A DNA stretch of 64,000 bases from Ferrovibrio sp. Lineage in GTDB: Bacteria; Pseudomonadota; Alphaproteobacteria; Ferrovibrionales; Ferrovibrionaceae. Where the stretch lies: the NCBI GenBank assembly GCA_017991315.1, contig JAGOQS010000002.1, positions 434,001 through 498,000 of the forward strand, written 5' to 3'. The translations under genes were made by a program, and so were the position numbers. Shown here piece by piece: positions 39,477-48,904 of this stretch. Numbering within the stretch: position 1 is the first letter of the stretch; each line of letters begins with the position of its first letter. The notes under the pieces are model-generated. The model was not told the origin of the DNA. It did not search any database and worked only from the letters and a program-made list of their open reading frames with translations.

Positions 39477-40412
39477 CTACAAATCCTCCCGCAAACTGGT
39501 AACGATCTCGCGCAGCACGCGGTCGGCTTCCGCATTCTCGACCTGGCAGGTGCCGGCGCCGGCATGGCCGCCGCCGCCGTAATGCAGCAGCAGCGGACCG
39601 ATCTCGAGGCCCGGCGCACGGCCGAAAATGGTCTTGCCCACGGCAAGCACGGTGTTCTGGCGATTCACACCCCACAGCACATGTACCGAAACGGAACAGC
39701 GCAGGTATAACGCATAGACCATGAAACGGTTCCCCGCCCAGATGGTCTCCTCGTTGCGCAGATCCAGCACCACCACATTGCCCTGCACCTGGCCGCAGCG
39801 CAGCAATTGCTCGCGGAACGGCGCTTCATGCTCGAAAAACAGCGTGGCGCGCTCGGCCACATCGGGCTGCGCCAGGATTTCATCGATACCGGTGCTGGAG
39901 CGGCAAAGCTCGATCAGGTCCAGCATCAACTGGTAGTTGGAGATGCGGAACTGCTTGAAGCGGCCAAGCCCGGTACGCGCATCCATCAGGAAGGAAAGCA
40001 GCGCCCAGCCCTTCGGCTCGAGCACATCTTCCACCGTGAAAGCGGCGGAATCGGCTTTGTCCACCGCCGCCATCATGGCATCGAATTTCACTGGAAAGCG
40101 CTGGTGACCGCCGAAATGCTCCCACACCACGCGGGCGGCAGAGGCCGCCGCCGGGTGAATGATATGGTTGGCCGGCGCCTTGCCAACGCGGAAGGCTTCG
40201 CTCAGGTGATGGTCGAAGCAAAGGTGGCAATCGGGCTGATAGGGCAGATTGGTGATGATATCGCGCGGCCCGATGGCGATCAGGCCATCCTGCATGTCCT
40301 TCGGATGCACGAACTTGATCTCATCGACCAGCCCAAGCTCCTTGAGCAGCACGGCGCTGGCCAGGCCATCGAAGTCGCTGCGCGTCACCAGCCGGTATGT
40401 TCCGCCACCCAT
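39477..40412 (-). CDS. DHH-family phosphoesterase (exopolyphosphatase-like)
   Basis: A 311-aa DHH/DHHA1 enzyme. Motif DFDGLAS is near the N-terminus, CFDHHLSE (the DHH motif) at about residue 66, and the C-terminal DHHA1 motif GGGGHAGAGTCQV. These metal-dependent phosphoesterases include exopolyphosphatases and nano-RNases; which one this is cannot be told. It lies between the GST and CBS genes on the same strand. Confidence 0.88.
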   Translation of the reverse strand: MGGGTYRLVTRSDFDGLASAVLLKELGLVDEIKFVHPKDMQDGLIAIGPRDIITNLPYQPDCHLCFDHHLSEAFRVGKAPANHIIHPAAASAARVVWEHFGGHQRFPVKFDAMMAAVDKADSAAFTVEDVLEPKGWALLSFLMDARTGLGRFKQFRISNYQLMLDLIELCRSSTGIDEILAQPDVAERATLFFEHEAPFREQLLRCGQVQGNVVVLDLRNEETIWAGNRFMVYALYLRCSVSVHVLWGVNRQNTVLAVGKTIFGRAPGLEIGPLLLHYGGGGHAGAGTCQVENAEADRVLREIVTSLREDL

Positions 40413-40474
40413 GGCTTTCCCTCCCGGAAATGCGCCGTTAAGTCTCGGTCAAGCCGCGCCGGCTGGCAAGAGGA

Positions 40475-41119
40475 TCATTTCGCCAGCATTTTGCGGGCGC
40501 CGTAATCCAGTTCCGCGAGTACCTTGGCACTGACCGCATCGGCCTGCAGGGCCGCCCAGTAGGCCGCCAGCCGAGGCGTGGCGAAGCAGCTTTCGAGGCC
40601 AATATGTTCGGCCATCAGCGCGGCAAAGAACAGCACCGGCAGCAGCGAACAATCGGCCAGCGTGTAAGCATCACCCACCGCAAACGGTCCCGGCCCAAGC
40701 CAGTTTTCCACCAGCCCGAGGGCGCGACGCATTTCAGCATCGGCCTTGGCGACGGCCTCCGCATCGCGCTTGGCCGGATTGGCCTGGCGGAACAGCTTGC
40801 CGATTGCCGCGAACAGGTAGAGGTCGCCGACCTGCATCAAGAGCCGCATGCGGGCGCGTGCCTCCGCCGCCTCCGGCCGCAGGGATGGCTCGGGAAATTT
40901 GTCTTCCAGGTATTCCAGGATGGCATGGGATTCCGGCAGCGGCGTGCCATCATCGAGCAACAGCACCGGAATCTTGCCGATCGGATTGAGATTGAGGAAT
41001 TCCGCCGACTTCAGGCCGCTCTGGGGCGGGAAGATGATCTCGACCGGCAGATTCTTGCGATAGATCTGCAACCGCACGCGGGCGGCATAGGGCGAGCCCT
41101 TCACCGACATCAATTGCAT
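40475..41119 (-). CDS. Glutathione S-transferase family protein
   Basis: A 214-aa GST. The N-terminal thioredoxin-like domain has SPYAARVRLQIYRKNLP, the glutathione-site GKIPVLLLDDG and ESHAILEYLEDKFP; the C-terminal domain is all-helical. The substrate class is not evident. It lies 28 bp after the upstream CoA-transferase gene, possibly co-transcribed, as in some maleylpyruvate- or thioether-type pathways. Confidence 0.9.
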   Translation of the reverse strand: MQLMSVKGSPYAARVRLQIYRKNLPVEIIFPPQSGLKSAEFLNLNPIGKIPVLLLDDGTPLPESHAILEYLEDKFPEPSLRPEAAEARARMRLLMQVGDLYLFAAIGKLFRQANPAKRDAEAVAKADAEMRRALGLVENWLGPGPFAVGDAYTLADCSLLPVLFFAALMAEHIGLESCFATPRLAAYWAALQADAVSAKVLAELDYGARKMLAK

Positions 41120-41147
41120 GGTTTCCTCCCCTTCCCGATGGTCTTTT

Positions 41148-42368
41148 TTATATCACGCCACGCTCGCGCAGACTTTTCAGCTTGCCGGCATCGAAACCAA
41201 GCTGCTCGGCCAGCACCTCGTCGGTATGCTCGCCCAGCAGCGGTGGGCCGCGGTCATAGGCCACCGGCGAATCCGACAGCCGCAGCGGGCTCGCCACGCT
41301 CGGCACGTGGCCCAAGCGGCTATGCGGCACATCACGGCGCAATTGCCGCGCCTGCACATGCGGATCGGCAAACACCTTATCCACGGTGTTGATCGGGCCG
41401 CAGGGCACGCCGCGCTTTTCCATCGCCAGGATCAGGTCGTCCATGCTGCGCTTGGCGGTCTCGGCGGCAATCAGCGGAATGAGTGCATCGCGGTTCACCA
41501 CCCGCGCGCCGGGCGACTTGAAGCGCTCATCCGAGGCCCATTCCGGGTGCCCTAGCTCGGCGGCAAGCTTGCCGAACTGGCCATCATTGCCCACCGCGAT
41601 GATCACGAAGCCATCGCTGGTGGGGAAGCTCTGATATGGCACCACGGTGGGATGGCCGTTGCCGAACCGCACCGGCGGCGTGCCACCGACGAGATAGAAC
41701 AAAGCCTGGTTGGCGAGCGTGCCGACCTGCACATCCAGCAAAGCCATGTCGAGATACTGCCCCCGGCCCGAGCGCGCCCGCTGGTGCAGCGCGCCGAGGA
41801 TGGCGATGGTGGAGTAAAGCCCGGTCATCACATCGGCCAAGGCCACGCCAGCCTTCTGTGGCCCACCACCCGGCAGGTCGTCGCGCTCGCCGGTGATGCT
41901 CATCAGGCCGCCCATGCCCTGGATCAGGAAATCGTAGCCGGCACGCGGCGCATAGGGGCCGGTCTGGCCGAAGCCGGTGATCGAGCAATAGACCAGGCGC
42001 GGGTTCAGTGCGCTGAGGCTCTCGTAATCGAGGCCGTATTTCTTCAGGCCGCCGAACTTGTAGTTCTCCACCAGCACATCGGCCTTGGCGGCCAGCGCGC
42101 GGATGATCTCCTGGCCCTCGGGTGTCGCCATGTCCACCGTCACCGAGCGCTTGCCGCGGTTGGCCGAGAGATAATAGGCGGCATCGCCCGGCTCTCCGGT
42201 TTCCGGGTCGGTGAGGAAGGGCGGGCCCCAGCGGCGGGTGTCGTCGCCCTCGCCGGGCTTTTCCACCTTGATCACCGTGGCGCCCAGATCGGCCAGATTC
42301 TGCGTCGCCCAGGGGCCGGCCAGCACCCGGCTCAGGTCCAGCACCACGATATCGTCCAGCGCCTGCAT
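41148..42368 (-). CDS. CaiB/BaiF family III CoA transferase
   Basis: A 406-aa family III CoA transferase. Conserved blocks: LDLSRVLAGPWATQNLADLGATVIKVEKPGEGDDTR, NRGKRSVTVDM, DVLVENYKFGG, and the region of the catalytic Asp in YLDMALLDVQVG. It moves CoA between an acyl-CoA donor and a carboxylic acid; the substrate is unknown. It is separate from the second copy at 61.2-62.4 kb. Confidence 0.92.
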   Translation of the reverse strand: MQALDDIVVLDLSRVLAGPWATQNLADLGATVIKVEKPGEGDDTRRWGPPFLTDPETGEPGDAAYYLSANRGKRSVTVDMATPEGQEIIRALAAKADVLVENYKFGGLKKYGLDYESLSALNPRLVYCSITGFGQTGPYAPRAGYDFLIQGMGGLMSITGERDDLPGGGPQKAGVALADVMTGLYSTIAILGALHQRARSGRGQYLDMALLDVQVGTLANQALFYLVGGTPPVRFGNGHPTVVPYQSFPTSDGFVIIAVGNDGQFGKLAAELGHPEWASDERFKSPGARVVNRDALIPLIAAETAKRSMDDLILAMEKRGVPCGPINTVDKVFADPHVQARQLRRDVPHSRLGHVPSVASPLRLSDSPVAYDRGPPLLGEHTDEVLAEQLGFDAGKLKSLRERGVI

Positions 42369-42553
42369 TTACCCCGTCTCTCCCTGTCCCTAGCGGCCTG
42401 CCAAGGCCTTGATTCCAGGGGCCGATCCTAGCCGGAAACGGGGTGCAGCTTAACCCCCGGACAAGCCTTGCGGGGGCGGGTGGCTTACGTTAAGGTCCGC
42501 GCCGCTTTCGACCCCGTCCGGCCACCCAGCCGGACCCAGTAGGTCCCCCTTGC

Positions 42554-42643
42554 GGAGAGGTGCCAGAGTGGTCGATCGGGGCGGTCTCGAAAACCGTTGA
42601 GCGTGCAAGCGTTCCGTGGGTTCGAATCCCACCCTCTCCGCCA
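42554..42643 (+). tRNA. tRNA-Ser (anticodon CGA)
   Basis: A 90-nt class II tRNA. The acceptor stem GGAGAGG pairs with CCTCTCC, CCA is encoded, the anticodon loop CTCGAAA gives CGA (reads UCG), a long variable arm GAGCGTGCAAGCGTTC is present, and the T-arm is GTGGGTTCGAATCCCAC. Confidence 0.97.
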
Positions 42644-42743
42644 TCCATTCCCACAGCGCATTGAATTATTTGGATTTTCGACAATCCATCAACACAAGCA
42701 GTGCCCTGCTGGCAAATAACAGCGGTATCAGTATTTCTGGTGC

Positions 42744-45700
42744 TTAGAATTGTTGCGGTCTGCCCGGCCCGTCCAGGGTCAACTCGATCAGGCCGAAGAA
42801 AAAGCTCTCTTTCTTGTAGATGCCCGCTTTCCTCAATAAATGCGGCATGAAGCCCATCGCGACGGCATCGTCATAACTGACGTCCGCAGTCGCCAATGCG
42901 CTGTACATCGAGTTGTAACTTGGGAAAAGCTGCGACATCTCACTGACGTTAAGCTTCAGCGGCAGCAAGAACTTCATCAGGTTGTTCTCCGGCCCCTTAT
43001 CTGGCCGCATGATTCGGCCGAGATCGGCAGAGAATTCACTGATCTGCTTCAATGTGATGCCCGAATCCAGGACTTGCTGGACGGAATAGCCGGCAGCAAG
43101 CACATCACCAACGGTGAAACCAGCCTTCAGCATCGCAGCCGGCGGGAAGCCGGCCGTGCGGATATCCTGCACCGGCCTCACCGCCAAGGCGGCATCGGCC
43201 TCCGGTACGCCGAGATTCATCAATGCCGCCTTGTCGAGGCCCGCCGCCGCCAGCTTCGGCGCCGAGACGCCTTGCTGCAACAAGTCCTTCGGGGTGAAAC
43301 CGAGAGCGCTCAACTGCGCCAGAGACACACCGTTCTGGAACAGACTGCCGGCCGTGTGGCCAACCGCCAGCAATGTCGGCAGGGAAATACCGTCCTTCAG
43401 CAACTGCGCCAGACTCGTACGGCTTTTAGGGCCGATGGCACCGACCGGCCAGCCAGCGGACTGCATGCCACTGGTTACTTCGGCCTGGGTGTAGCCAGCT
43501 TTGAGCATACTGGTAACGACCTCATCATAACGGGCCGCACTCTCGTAGGTACGCCGAAGGTTTAGGTATAGATAATCGTAGGCGGGCACATTGGCCGCTT
43601 TGAGATCCGGTAGCGGATAGCCAGCGCCGACGATGTCTTGAATGTGATACCCCGCGTCGCGCAGTAATGTCGCGGGAGCACCATTCGCCCGCATTTCGTC
43701 AGCGGGATAGCCAGCCTTCGCCACGACCGAAATATCAGCGCCCGCCTTGATCAGGTCGCTGGCGGAATAACCAGCCTGCGTGCGCAATTCGCTGAGCGGA
43801 AAGCCTGCTGCCAGCAGGTCGCTCAGACTGTAACCCGCATTCCGCAGATCAGCAGAATTGTAGCCTGCATTGCGCAGGTCGGAAGATGAGTAATCCAGCC
43901 CTTTGAGGGTCTTGGCATCAACACCGGCTGCCCGCTGCTCTTTCGGGGTATAGCCGTTGGCCTTCAACATGGCGCTGTCGAATCCGGCCGCCAGCACTTC
44001 CTTGGCTGAATAGCCAGCGCCTCTCAATTCAGCCGCAGGATAGCTACCCTTAAGGAAGTCCGAAACGCCATAGCCGGCCTTGCGGATATCTCCAGCAGGA
44101 TAGCCACCGAGCCGCAGGTCGCTCAGGCTATATCCGCCCGCCGCCATCTCGGACACAGTCAGGCCGATTGCGCGCTGATCCTGCACCGGTATGCCATTGG
44201 CCTTGAAGTCCTTCGGGCCATAGCCAGCGCCGCGGGTTTCCGCCAGGGGATAGCCCGCCTGCAGCAACTCCTTCAGATCGGCGCCCGCTCCCCTCACTTC
44301 GGCAGCGGAATAACCGACGCCGCGCAAATCGCTGTAGCTGGCACCAACCATCACCAGGTCTCTCGCCGGATAGCCACCGCTGCGCAAATCACCGAATGAA
44401 TAACCGAGCGGCGCCACTTCCGTGATCGGGAAGCGCGCCTTGCGGAAATCGCTTGCCTCGAATCCCTGATCTTTCAGCGATTGCGGCGTTAGGCCTGCCG
44501 CCTTCAACTCGTCGGCATACTTCACCCCAGGGCCGATGGCATAGCGGTTTGTCCTCAGGATATCGGCGACGCTGGTCAGCCCCAGATCCAGCATTTCTGC
44601 AACAGGGAAGGCAAACTGAAGCAACTGCTTCTGCTCTTGCGTGATTGTTTCCGGCGTAACACCACGCAGGAACAGGATCGCATTGGCCCCCGGCAGCATC
44701 CACAGGTCATCGAAGCTGTAGCCGCTGCGCCACAATGTGCCTACGGAATAACCGGCTTGGATGATCTGGTTGCGGTCGTAGCCAAAACTCGCCAGGTCAG
44801 CAACGGAGTAGCCGGCATTGCGTAATTCGCTAGCCGGCGCCCCCATTTTACGCAGATCTTCAGGGCTGAATCCGGCAGCCAGCAACGCTGCTGTATTGCG
44901 CCCGGCTTGCTGCAAATCCCCATAGCTGAAATTCAATGCCTTCAAGGTTGAAAGGTCATATCCGGCATCGAGCAAGTCACGTGCGCTATAGCCAGCCTGT
45001 TTCAAATCGGCCGGGCCATAGCCCGCCGATGCCAGTTGGCCGATGCTATATCCCTGGCGGCGCAAATCCGTGGCTGAATAGCCGGCGCCGCGCAAATCCT
45101 GCAGCGGGAAACCCGCCTTTACCAGATCACCGAGAGGATAGCCGGCGCTGCGAAGCTGAACGATATCAAGACCGGCGGTGCGCAATTCGCTTGCAGGGTA
45201 GCCCGAGCGCCGCAGTTCGGTGGCGGTGAATTGCGATTCCAGAAGCTCTGCCAGTGGGAAGCCGGCGGCTTTGAGCTCGGCGAGCGGAACGCCAACGGAT
45301 TTCAGTTCCGATGCTGTGTAGCCAATATTGCGCAACTCCGGGGTGCCAAAACCGATTTGCCGTAACGTCTGCAGCGGCGTGCCGGTATCGCGCAATTCGG
45401 TCACATCATAGCCGGCCTGCTTCAAACTGGCCGGATCGAAGCCCTCGCTTTTCAGATCAGCAGCGGAAAAGCCGGAGCGTTTCAGTTCAGAGGGGGGGTA
45501 GCCCAGGGCGAGGAGTTCGCGCGCCTTGAAGCCAATATCATGCAGAGCGGCCGCATTATAACCGGCCTGCTGGAAATAACGGCCAGGCAAACCAGCAAAA
45601 TGCAACTCGCTGTCGGTCAGGTCGAGCGATTGTCTCAGGTCTGCAAGCGAGTAGCCGGCATCAAGCAATTGCGCGGAGGAATAGCCCTGTTGAGCCAACT

Positions 45701-48700
45701 CTGCCGGCTCGTAGCCAGCCTGGCGCAAATCGGCGAGCGGATAGCCAGCGGCCAGCAAGTCTGCCAGGGGATAGCCATTCGCCTTCAGGGTGGTGAGCGG
45801 GATGCCATCTGCCTTCAGGTCAGACAGCGAATAACCGGCGGCATTCAGGTCTTTGATATTATACCCGGCAGCCAGCATGTCATTGATGCTGTATCCGGCT
45901 TCCCTGATAAAGACCGGGGAATAGCGCCCCTCCCTGATTTCAGCCAGGGGAATTCCGGCGGCGCGCAAATCCTCGACGGTATAGCCGGCGGAACGCAGAT
46001 TGCTGATCGTGTAACCAAACTCAAGCGCAATCAGCGGCGACTGGCCCAAGGCCAGCAAGTCGGAGAGCCTGGGGCGGCCATCATCCGGCAGCGACAGCGA
46101 AGCCACCTGTACAGCGTTGCCAACGTCCCGGCTGATCGAGGCGCTATCGGTAGAAGCCTGAGTACGCCGCGCCTGGTCGGCTACGGAATCGCTCGAGCTT
46201 GACCCACCGCCGCCGCCCAGATTGCCGACATCCGTGCCGGCAATGGTATAGGTGAAGCCGTTACCGCTGGCCGGGACATTCGAGCAATTGGTGGTCGGGA
46301 AATTCGAGCAGCTATAGCGCTCAAAGCCGGTCAACGCGCCGCGCGTGTCATTCGCCGGATTGACCGAACGGATCAGCCAGCGCCCGTTGGTCGCATCGAC
46401 CGTGCCACCGTTATTGATGAAGCTGGCGCCAGCAAGCGTGATCGCGGTGCCCGTGGCAGTGCTGCTGATGGCGGCGCCATTATCTAATGTGATGGCGCCG
46501 CTGCTCATGATCCGCACTGGCGTAGTGAAAGCCGACAGCGTGCCGCCGATGGTGACGGGGCCATTGGACATGCCGCCAATATTCAGCAAGGTGGAGGTCT
46601 GGAACCGACTCAGCACCGCATCGCTGATGCTCAGCAATCCGGCGCCGGTGCCAATGCCGATGCTGCCGGGGAAGGTGGACGGATAAATCGTCGCCTGCGT
46701 GCTTGCCGTCGCCGTCGTGGTGCTGCTGACAGCGAGGCTGTTGGCGCTGATATTGACGTTTGCGGCCTTCAGCGTCACGGTTCTGGTCGAGTCGAGCTGA
46801 ACATCGCTGGCGGTCAAATTGACATAGTTGGTGGTCGGGCTGCTGCTGACGCCATCCCAACCCAGCGCGACTGTGGCGCTGCCATTCGGCGTCGAGAACC
46901 CGATCTTGCCGCCCGTGGCGGTCAGGCCGATGCCGCCACTGCTGGAATAGATCGCGGTCTGCTGGGTGCCGCCATCGAAGGAAATGCCATAGGCCGGATT
47001 GGTGCTGGTGGTGGCCTGCGTGCCCGTGATGGTAATGGCCTGCGTGGTGGTGGAAATCTCCACGCCACTGCCGATATTAATGCCGGAGCTGAAGCCATTT
47101 GGGCCACCCGTGCTATCGCCGCCGATACCGGTAAGCTGGATCTGGCCGCTGCCGCTGGTGGAAATCTGCGAGCCGCTGGCGATATCGATGCCGATGGACG
47201 TAGCAACGCCATCCGCGCCCTTGCCGCGCAGGTTCAACGAACCGCCACCGGCATTAATGATGCTGCCATTGATGAACAGGCCGCGGCCGCCATTGCTGCC
47301 GGCGACACCTTGCGCGGTGCTGGAGGTGCCACCGCCGGTCATGATCACGCCGCCGCCTCGGGTGATGATCGAGGAGTTGCTGCCGATATAAATGCCGCCG
47401 CTATTGCCGGCCTGGAATTGCACCGTCAGGGGGTTGCTGCCCGAGGTGGCGGCAATGGACGTATTGTTGGCTAAAGATATGCCACCATCGGCCCGCACGG
47501 TGAAGACGGTGTTGCCGGCTGTCACTGTCGGGGTGATGCTGGAATTTATGGACACATTACCGGTGCCTGAAACGCAGGAGGCATAGGCGCTGGGACAGCC
47601 GCTGGTGTTCAGCGTGACATTGGTGGTGGCCAGCGCCGTGCTAAGCGCGGCGGCGCCAGTAGAGCCAATCGTCAGATCATTCGGGTCCAGCAGCCATTCG
47701 CCAGCCCGGCCCCTGGCTGCGCTGGCATCGACTGCCGCGCCGGCACCAATATCCAGCAGGATGCCGGAGGTTTCGATAAAGCCGCCATCGCCCCCCTGGC
47801 TGCCACCACGAGCCAGCGCCCTGCCGCTGAAGCGGGTATCCTGGCTGAACAGGGTAATGCTGCCGCCATCACCATTCTGCCCTGCCGAGGCTGAGAGCAG
47901 GGTGCCGGCATTGACCGTGGTGGCGGATGTAGCCCAACTGCCGATTTCGATCTTGCCACCAGCACCCTGGCTACCATCGGCGGTGATGCTGGCATCGGTC
48001 AGTGTGATCGGGCCGTTGGCGCTGGCGGTCACCGTGCCGCCACTGGTACCGCTGGCGGAGACAGTGCCGCTGACATTCAGCGAGCCGCTGGCCTCCAGCA
48101 CGATCTCGCCGCCACGTTCCACCAGACTGTCGGCGCGGATGACGCCAGAGGTATTGATGGCGCTGCTGGTCAATGCATCCAGCGCCTTGGCGGTAAGGAT
48201 CACGCGGCCGCCTTCCGCCATCACCATGGCGCGGTTGTCGATCAGCGTCTGGATCGTCGCCGGCTCCACCTGCAGCAAGACATTCTGGCCGATCTGCATG
48301 ACCACGGTCTCGCCGGCGGCGAGCGCCACCGTGCCGAGGCGTGCCGAAATCAGGCCCTCGTTACGCAGTTCCGGCGCCAGCAGGGCGATATAGCCGCGAT
48401 CACTGGCGGTCAGGCTACCCTGGTTGATGATCTGCCCGGTGCTGCCATTACGCTGGAAGCGGTAATTGCCGGCCATGAAGTCGTCGTCGCGGATGCTCAT
48501 GGTCGACCCGACCAGACCACCGACATTGATCTGGGCATCGCGCCCGAACACGATACCGGATGGGTTGACCAGGAATACCTGGCCATTGGCGGTCAGCTTG
48601 CCGAGAATCTCCGAGACATTGCCGCCGGTAACGCGGTTGAGCGTCACGGCACTGCTGTTCGGCTGGTTGAAGTTCACCCAGGCCTGGCTGCCGATATTGA

Positions 48701-48893
48701 AGCTCTGCCAGTTGATGATGCCGCGCTGGCTGCTCTGCGTCACATCCATGCGGCTGCCGGATTGAGTGATCGTGGCGGCACCGGCGGCCACGCTGCCACC
48801 AGTCGGCAGTGTGGTCGGCTGCGTCTGGGCCTGCACCGTAGCTGAAGCCAGCAATGCCGTGGTGGCGAGGAGCCGGAGCGTGATATTTTGCAT
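42744..48893 (-). CDS. TpsA two-partner-secretion exoprotein with a giant decapeptide-repeat region
   Basis: A 2049-aa secreted protein. Residues 1-22 are a signal peptide ending VQA. Residues 30-290 are the TPS secretion domain with the hallmark VFLVNPSGIVFGRDAQINVG and GGRVILTAKAL. Residues 290-900 are Gly/Ser/Thr-rich, as expected for a filamentous-haemagglutinin-like beta-helix. From about residue 942 to 1952 the protein changes character to roughly 90 degenerate ten-residue units (consensus LxDLRxAGYS/P), interrupted near residues 1425-1455 and 1790-1830. The last 95 residues are unique. It lies 11 bp after its TpsB transporter. No toxin domain or immunity gene is seen, so it is not an obvious CdiA. 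An adhesin or matrix role is the default inference. Confidence 0.9.
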   Translation of the reverse strand: MQNITLRLLATTALLASATVQAQTQPTTLPTGGSVAAGAATITQSGSRMDVTQSSQRGIINWQSFNIGSQAWVNFNQPNSSAVTLNRVTGGNVSEILGKLTANGQVFLVNPSGIVFGRDAQINVGGLVGSTMSIRDDDFMAGNYRFQRNGSTGQIINQGSLTASDRGYIALLAPELRNEGLISARLGTVALAAGETVVMQIGQNVLLQVEPATIQTLIDNRAMVMAEGGRVILTAKALDALTSSAINTSGVIRADSLVERGGEIVLEASGSLNVSGTVSASGTSGGTVTASANGPITLTDASITADGSQGAGGKIEIGSWATSATTVNAGTLLSASAGQNGDGGSITLFSQDTRFSGRALARGGSQGGDGGFIETSGILLDIGAGAAVDASAARGRAGEWLLDPNDLTIGSTGAAALSTALATTNVTLNTSGCPSAYASCVSGTGNVSINSSITPTVTAGNTVFTVRADGGISLANNTSIAATSGSNPLTVQFQAGNSGGIYIGSNSSIITRGGGVIMTGGGTSSTAQGVAGSNGGRGLFINGSIINAGGGSLNLRGKGADGVATSIGIDIASGSQISTSGSGQIQLTGIGGDSTGGPNGFSSGINIGSGVEISTTTQAITITGTQATTSTNPAYGISFDGGTQQTAIYSSSGGIGLTATGGKIGFSTPNGSATVALGWDGVSSSPTTNYVNLTASDVQLDSTRTVTLKAANVNISANSLAVSSTTTATASTQATIYPSTFPGSIGIGTGAGLLSISDAVLSRFQTSTLLNIGGMSNGPVTIGGTLSAFTTPVRIMSSGAITLDNGAAISSTATGTAITLAGASFINNGGTVDATNGRWLIRSVNPANDTRGALTGFERYSCSNFPTTNCSNVPASGNGFTYTIAGTDVGNLGGGGGSSSSDSVADQARRTQASTDSASISRDVGNAVQVASLSLPDDGRPRLSDLLALGQSPLIALEFGYTISNLRSAGYTVEDLRAAGIPLAEIREGRYSPVFIREAGYSINDMLAAGYNIKDLNAAGYSLSDLKADGIPLTTLKANGYPLADLLAAGYPLADLRQAGYEPAELAQQGYSSAQLLDAGYSLADLRQSLDLTDSELHFAGLPGRYFQQAGYNAAALHDIGFKARELLALGYPPSELKRSGFSAADLKSEGFDPASLKQAGYDVTELRDTGTPLQTLRQIGFGTPELRNIGYTASELKSVGVPLAELKAAGFPLAELLESQFTATELRRSGYPASELRTAGLDIVQLRSAGYPLGDLVKAGFPLQDLRGAGYSATDLRRQGYSIGQLASAGYGPADLKQAGYSARDLLDAGYDLSTLKALNFSYGDLQQAGRNTAALLAAGFSPEDLRKMGAPASELRNAGYSVADLASFGYDRNQIIQAGYSVGTLWRSGYSFDDLWMLPGANAILFLRGVTPETITQEQKQLLQFAFPVAEMLDLGLTSVADILRTNRYAIGPGVKYADELKAAGLTPQSLKDQGFEASDFRKARFPITEVAPLGYSFGDLRSGGYPARDLVMVGASYSDLRGVGYSAAEVRGAGADLKELLQAGYPLAETRGAGYGPKDFKANGIPVQDQRAIGLTVSEMAAGGYSLSDLRLGGYPAGDIRKAGYGVSDFLKGSYPAAELRGAGYSAKEVLAAGFDSAMLKANGYTPKEQRAAGVDAKTLKGLDYSSSDLRNAGYNSADLRNAGYSLSDLLAAGFPLSELRTQAGYSASDLIKAGADISVVAKAGYPADEMRANGAPATLLRDAGYHIQDIVGAGYPLPDLKAANVPAYDYLYLNLRRTYESAARYDEVVTSMLKAGYTQAEVTSGMQSAGWPVGAIGPKSRTSLAQLLKDGISLPTLLAVGHTAGSLFQNGVSLAQLSALGFTPKDLLQQGVSAPKLAAAGLDKAALMNLGVPEADAALAVRPVQDIRTAGFPPAAMLKAGFTVGDVLAAGYSVQQVLDSGITLKQISEFSADLGRIMRPDKGPENNLMKFLLPLKLNVSEMSQLFPSYNSMYSALATADVSYDDAVAMGFMPHLLRKAGIYKKESFFFGLIELTLDGPGRPQQF
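43040..46070 (-). repeat. Coding array of about 90 decapeptide units in TpsA
   Basis: By manual alignment about 46 units run without much interruption, then about 33, then about 11. A unit is [S/P/T/D]-x-x-[D/E]-L-[R/K/L]-x-A-G-[Y/F], for example LADLRQAGYE and SADLRNAGYS. Leu at position 4-5 and Gly at 9 are best kept. On DNA the units share only short words such as GCCGGCTAT, so the array is old or selected at protein level rather than freshly amplified. Confidence 0.85.
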
Positions 48894-48904
48894 CGCCCCC
48901 TCCC

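Noticed and set aside
40475..42368. GST and CoA transferase as part of the right-hand catabolic cluster
   Set aside because: They lie on the other side of the tRNA and the 10-kb TPS block and have no sequence link to it beyond a shared family.
42744..43040. CdiA-type C-terminal toxin with immunity gene
   Set aside because: The C-terminal 95 residues show no toxin motif, and only about 100 noncoding bases separate the gene from the tRNA, leaving no room for an immunity protein.
43040..46070. CRISPR-like or satellite DNA array
   Set aside because: The periodicity is 30 bp in one open frame with strong protein-level conservation and little DNA identity; there are no spacers.
47605..48393. Plus-strand reading frame antisense to the TpsA N-terminal region
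   Set aside because: It mirrors the Thr/Gly-rich beta-helix coding sequence, giving Ala/Pro/Ser low complexity without a start signal.
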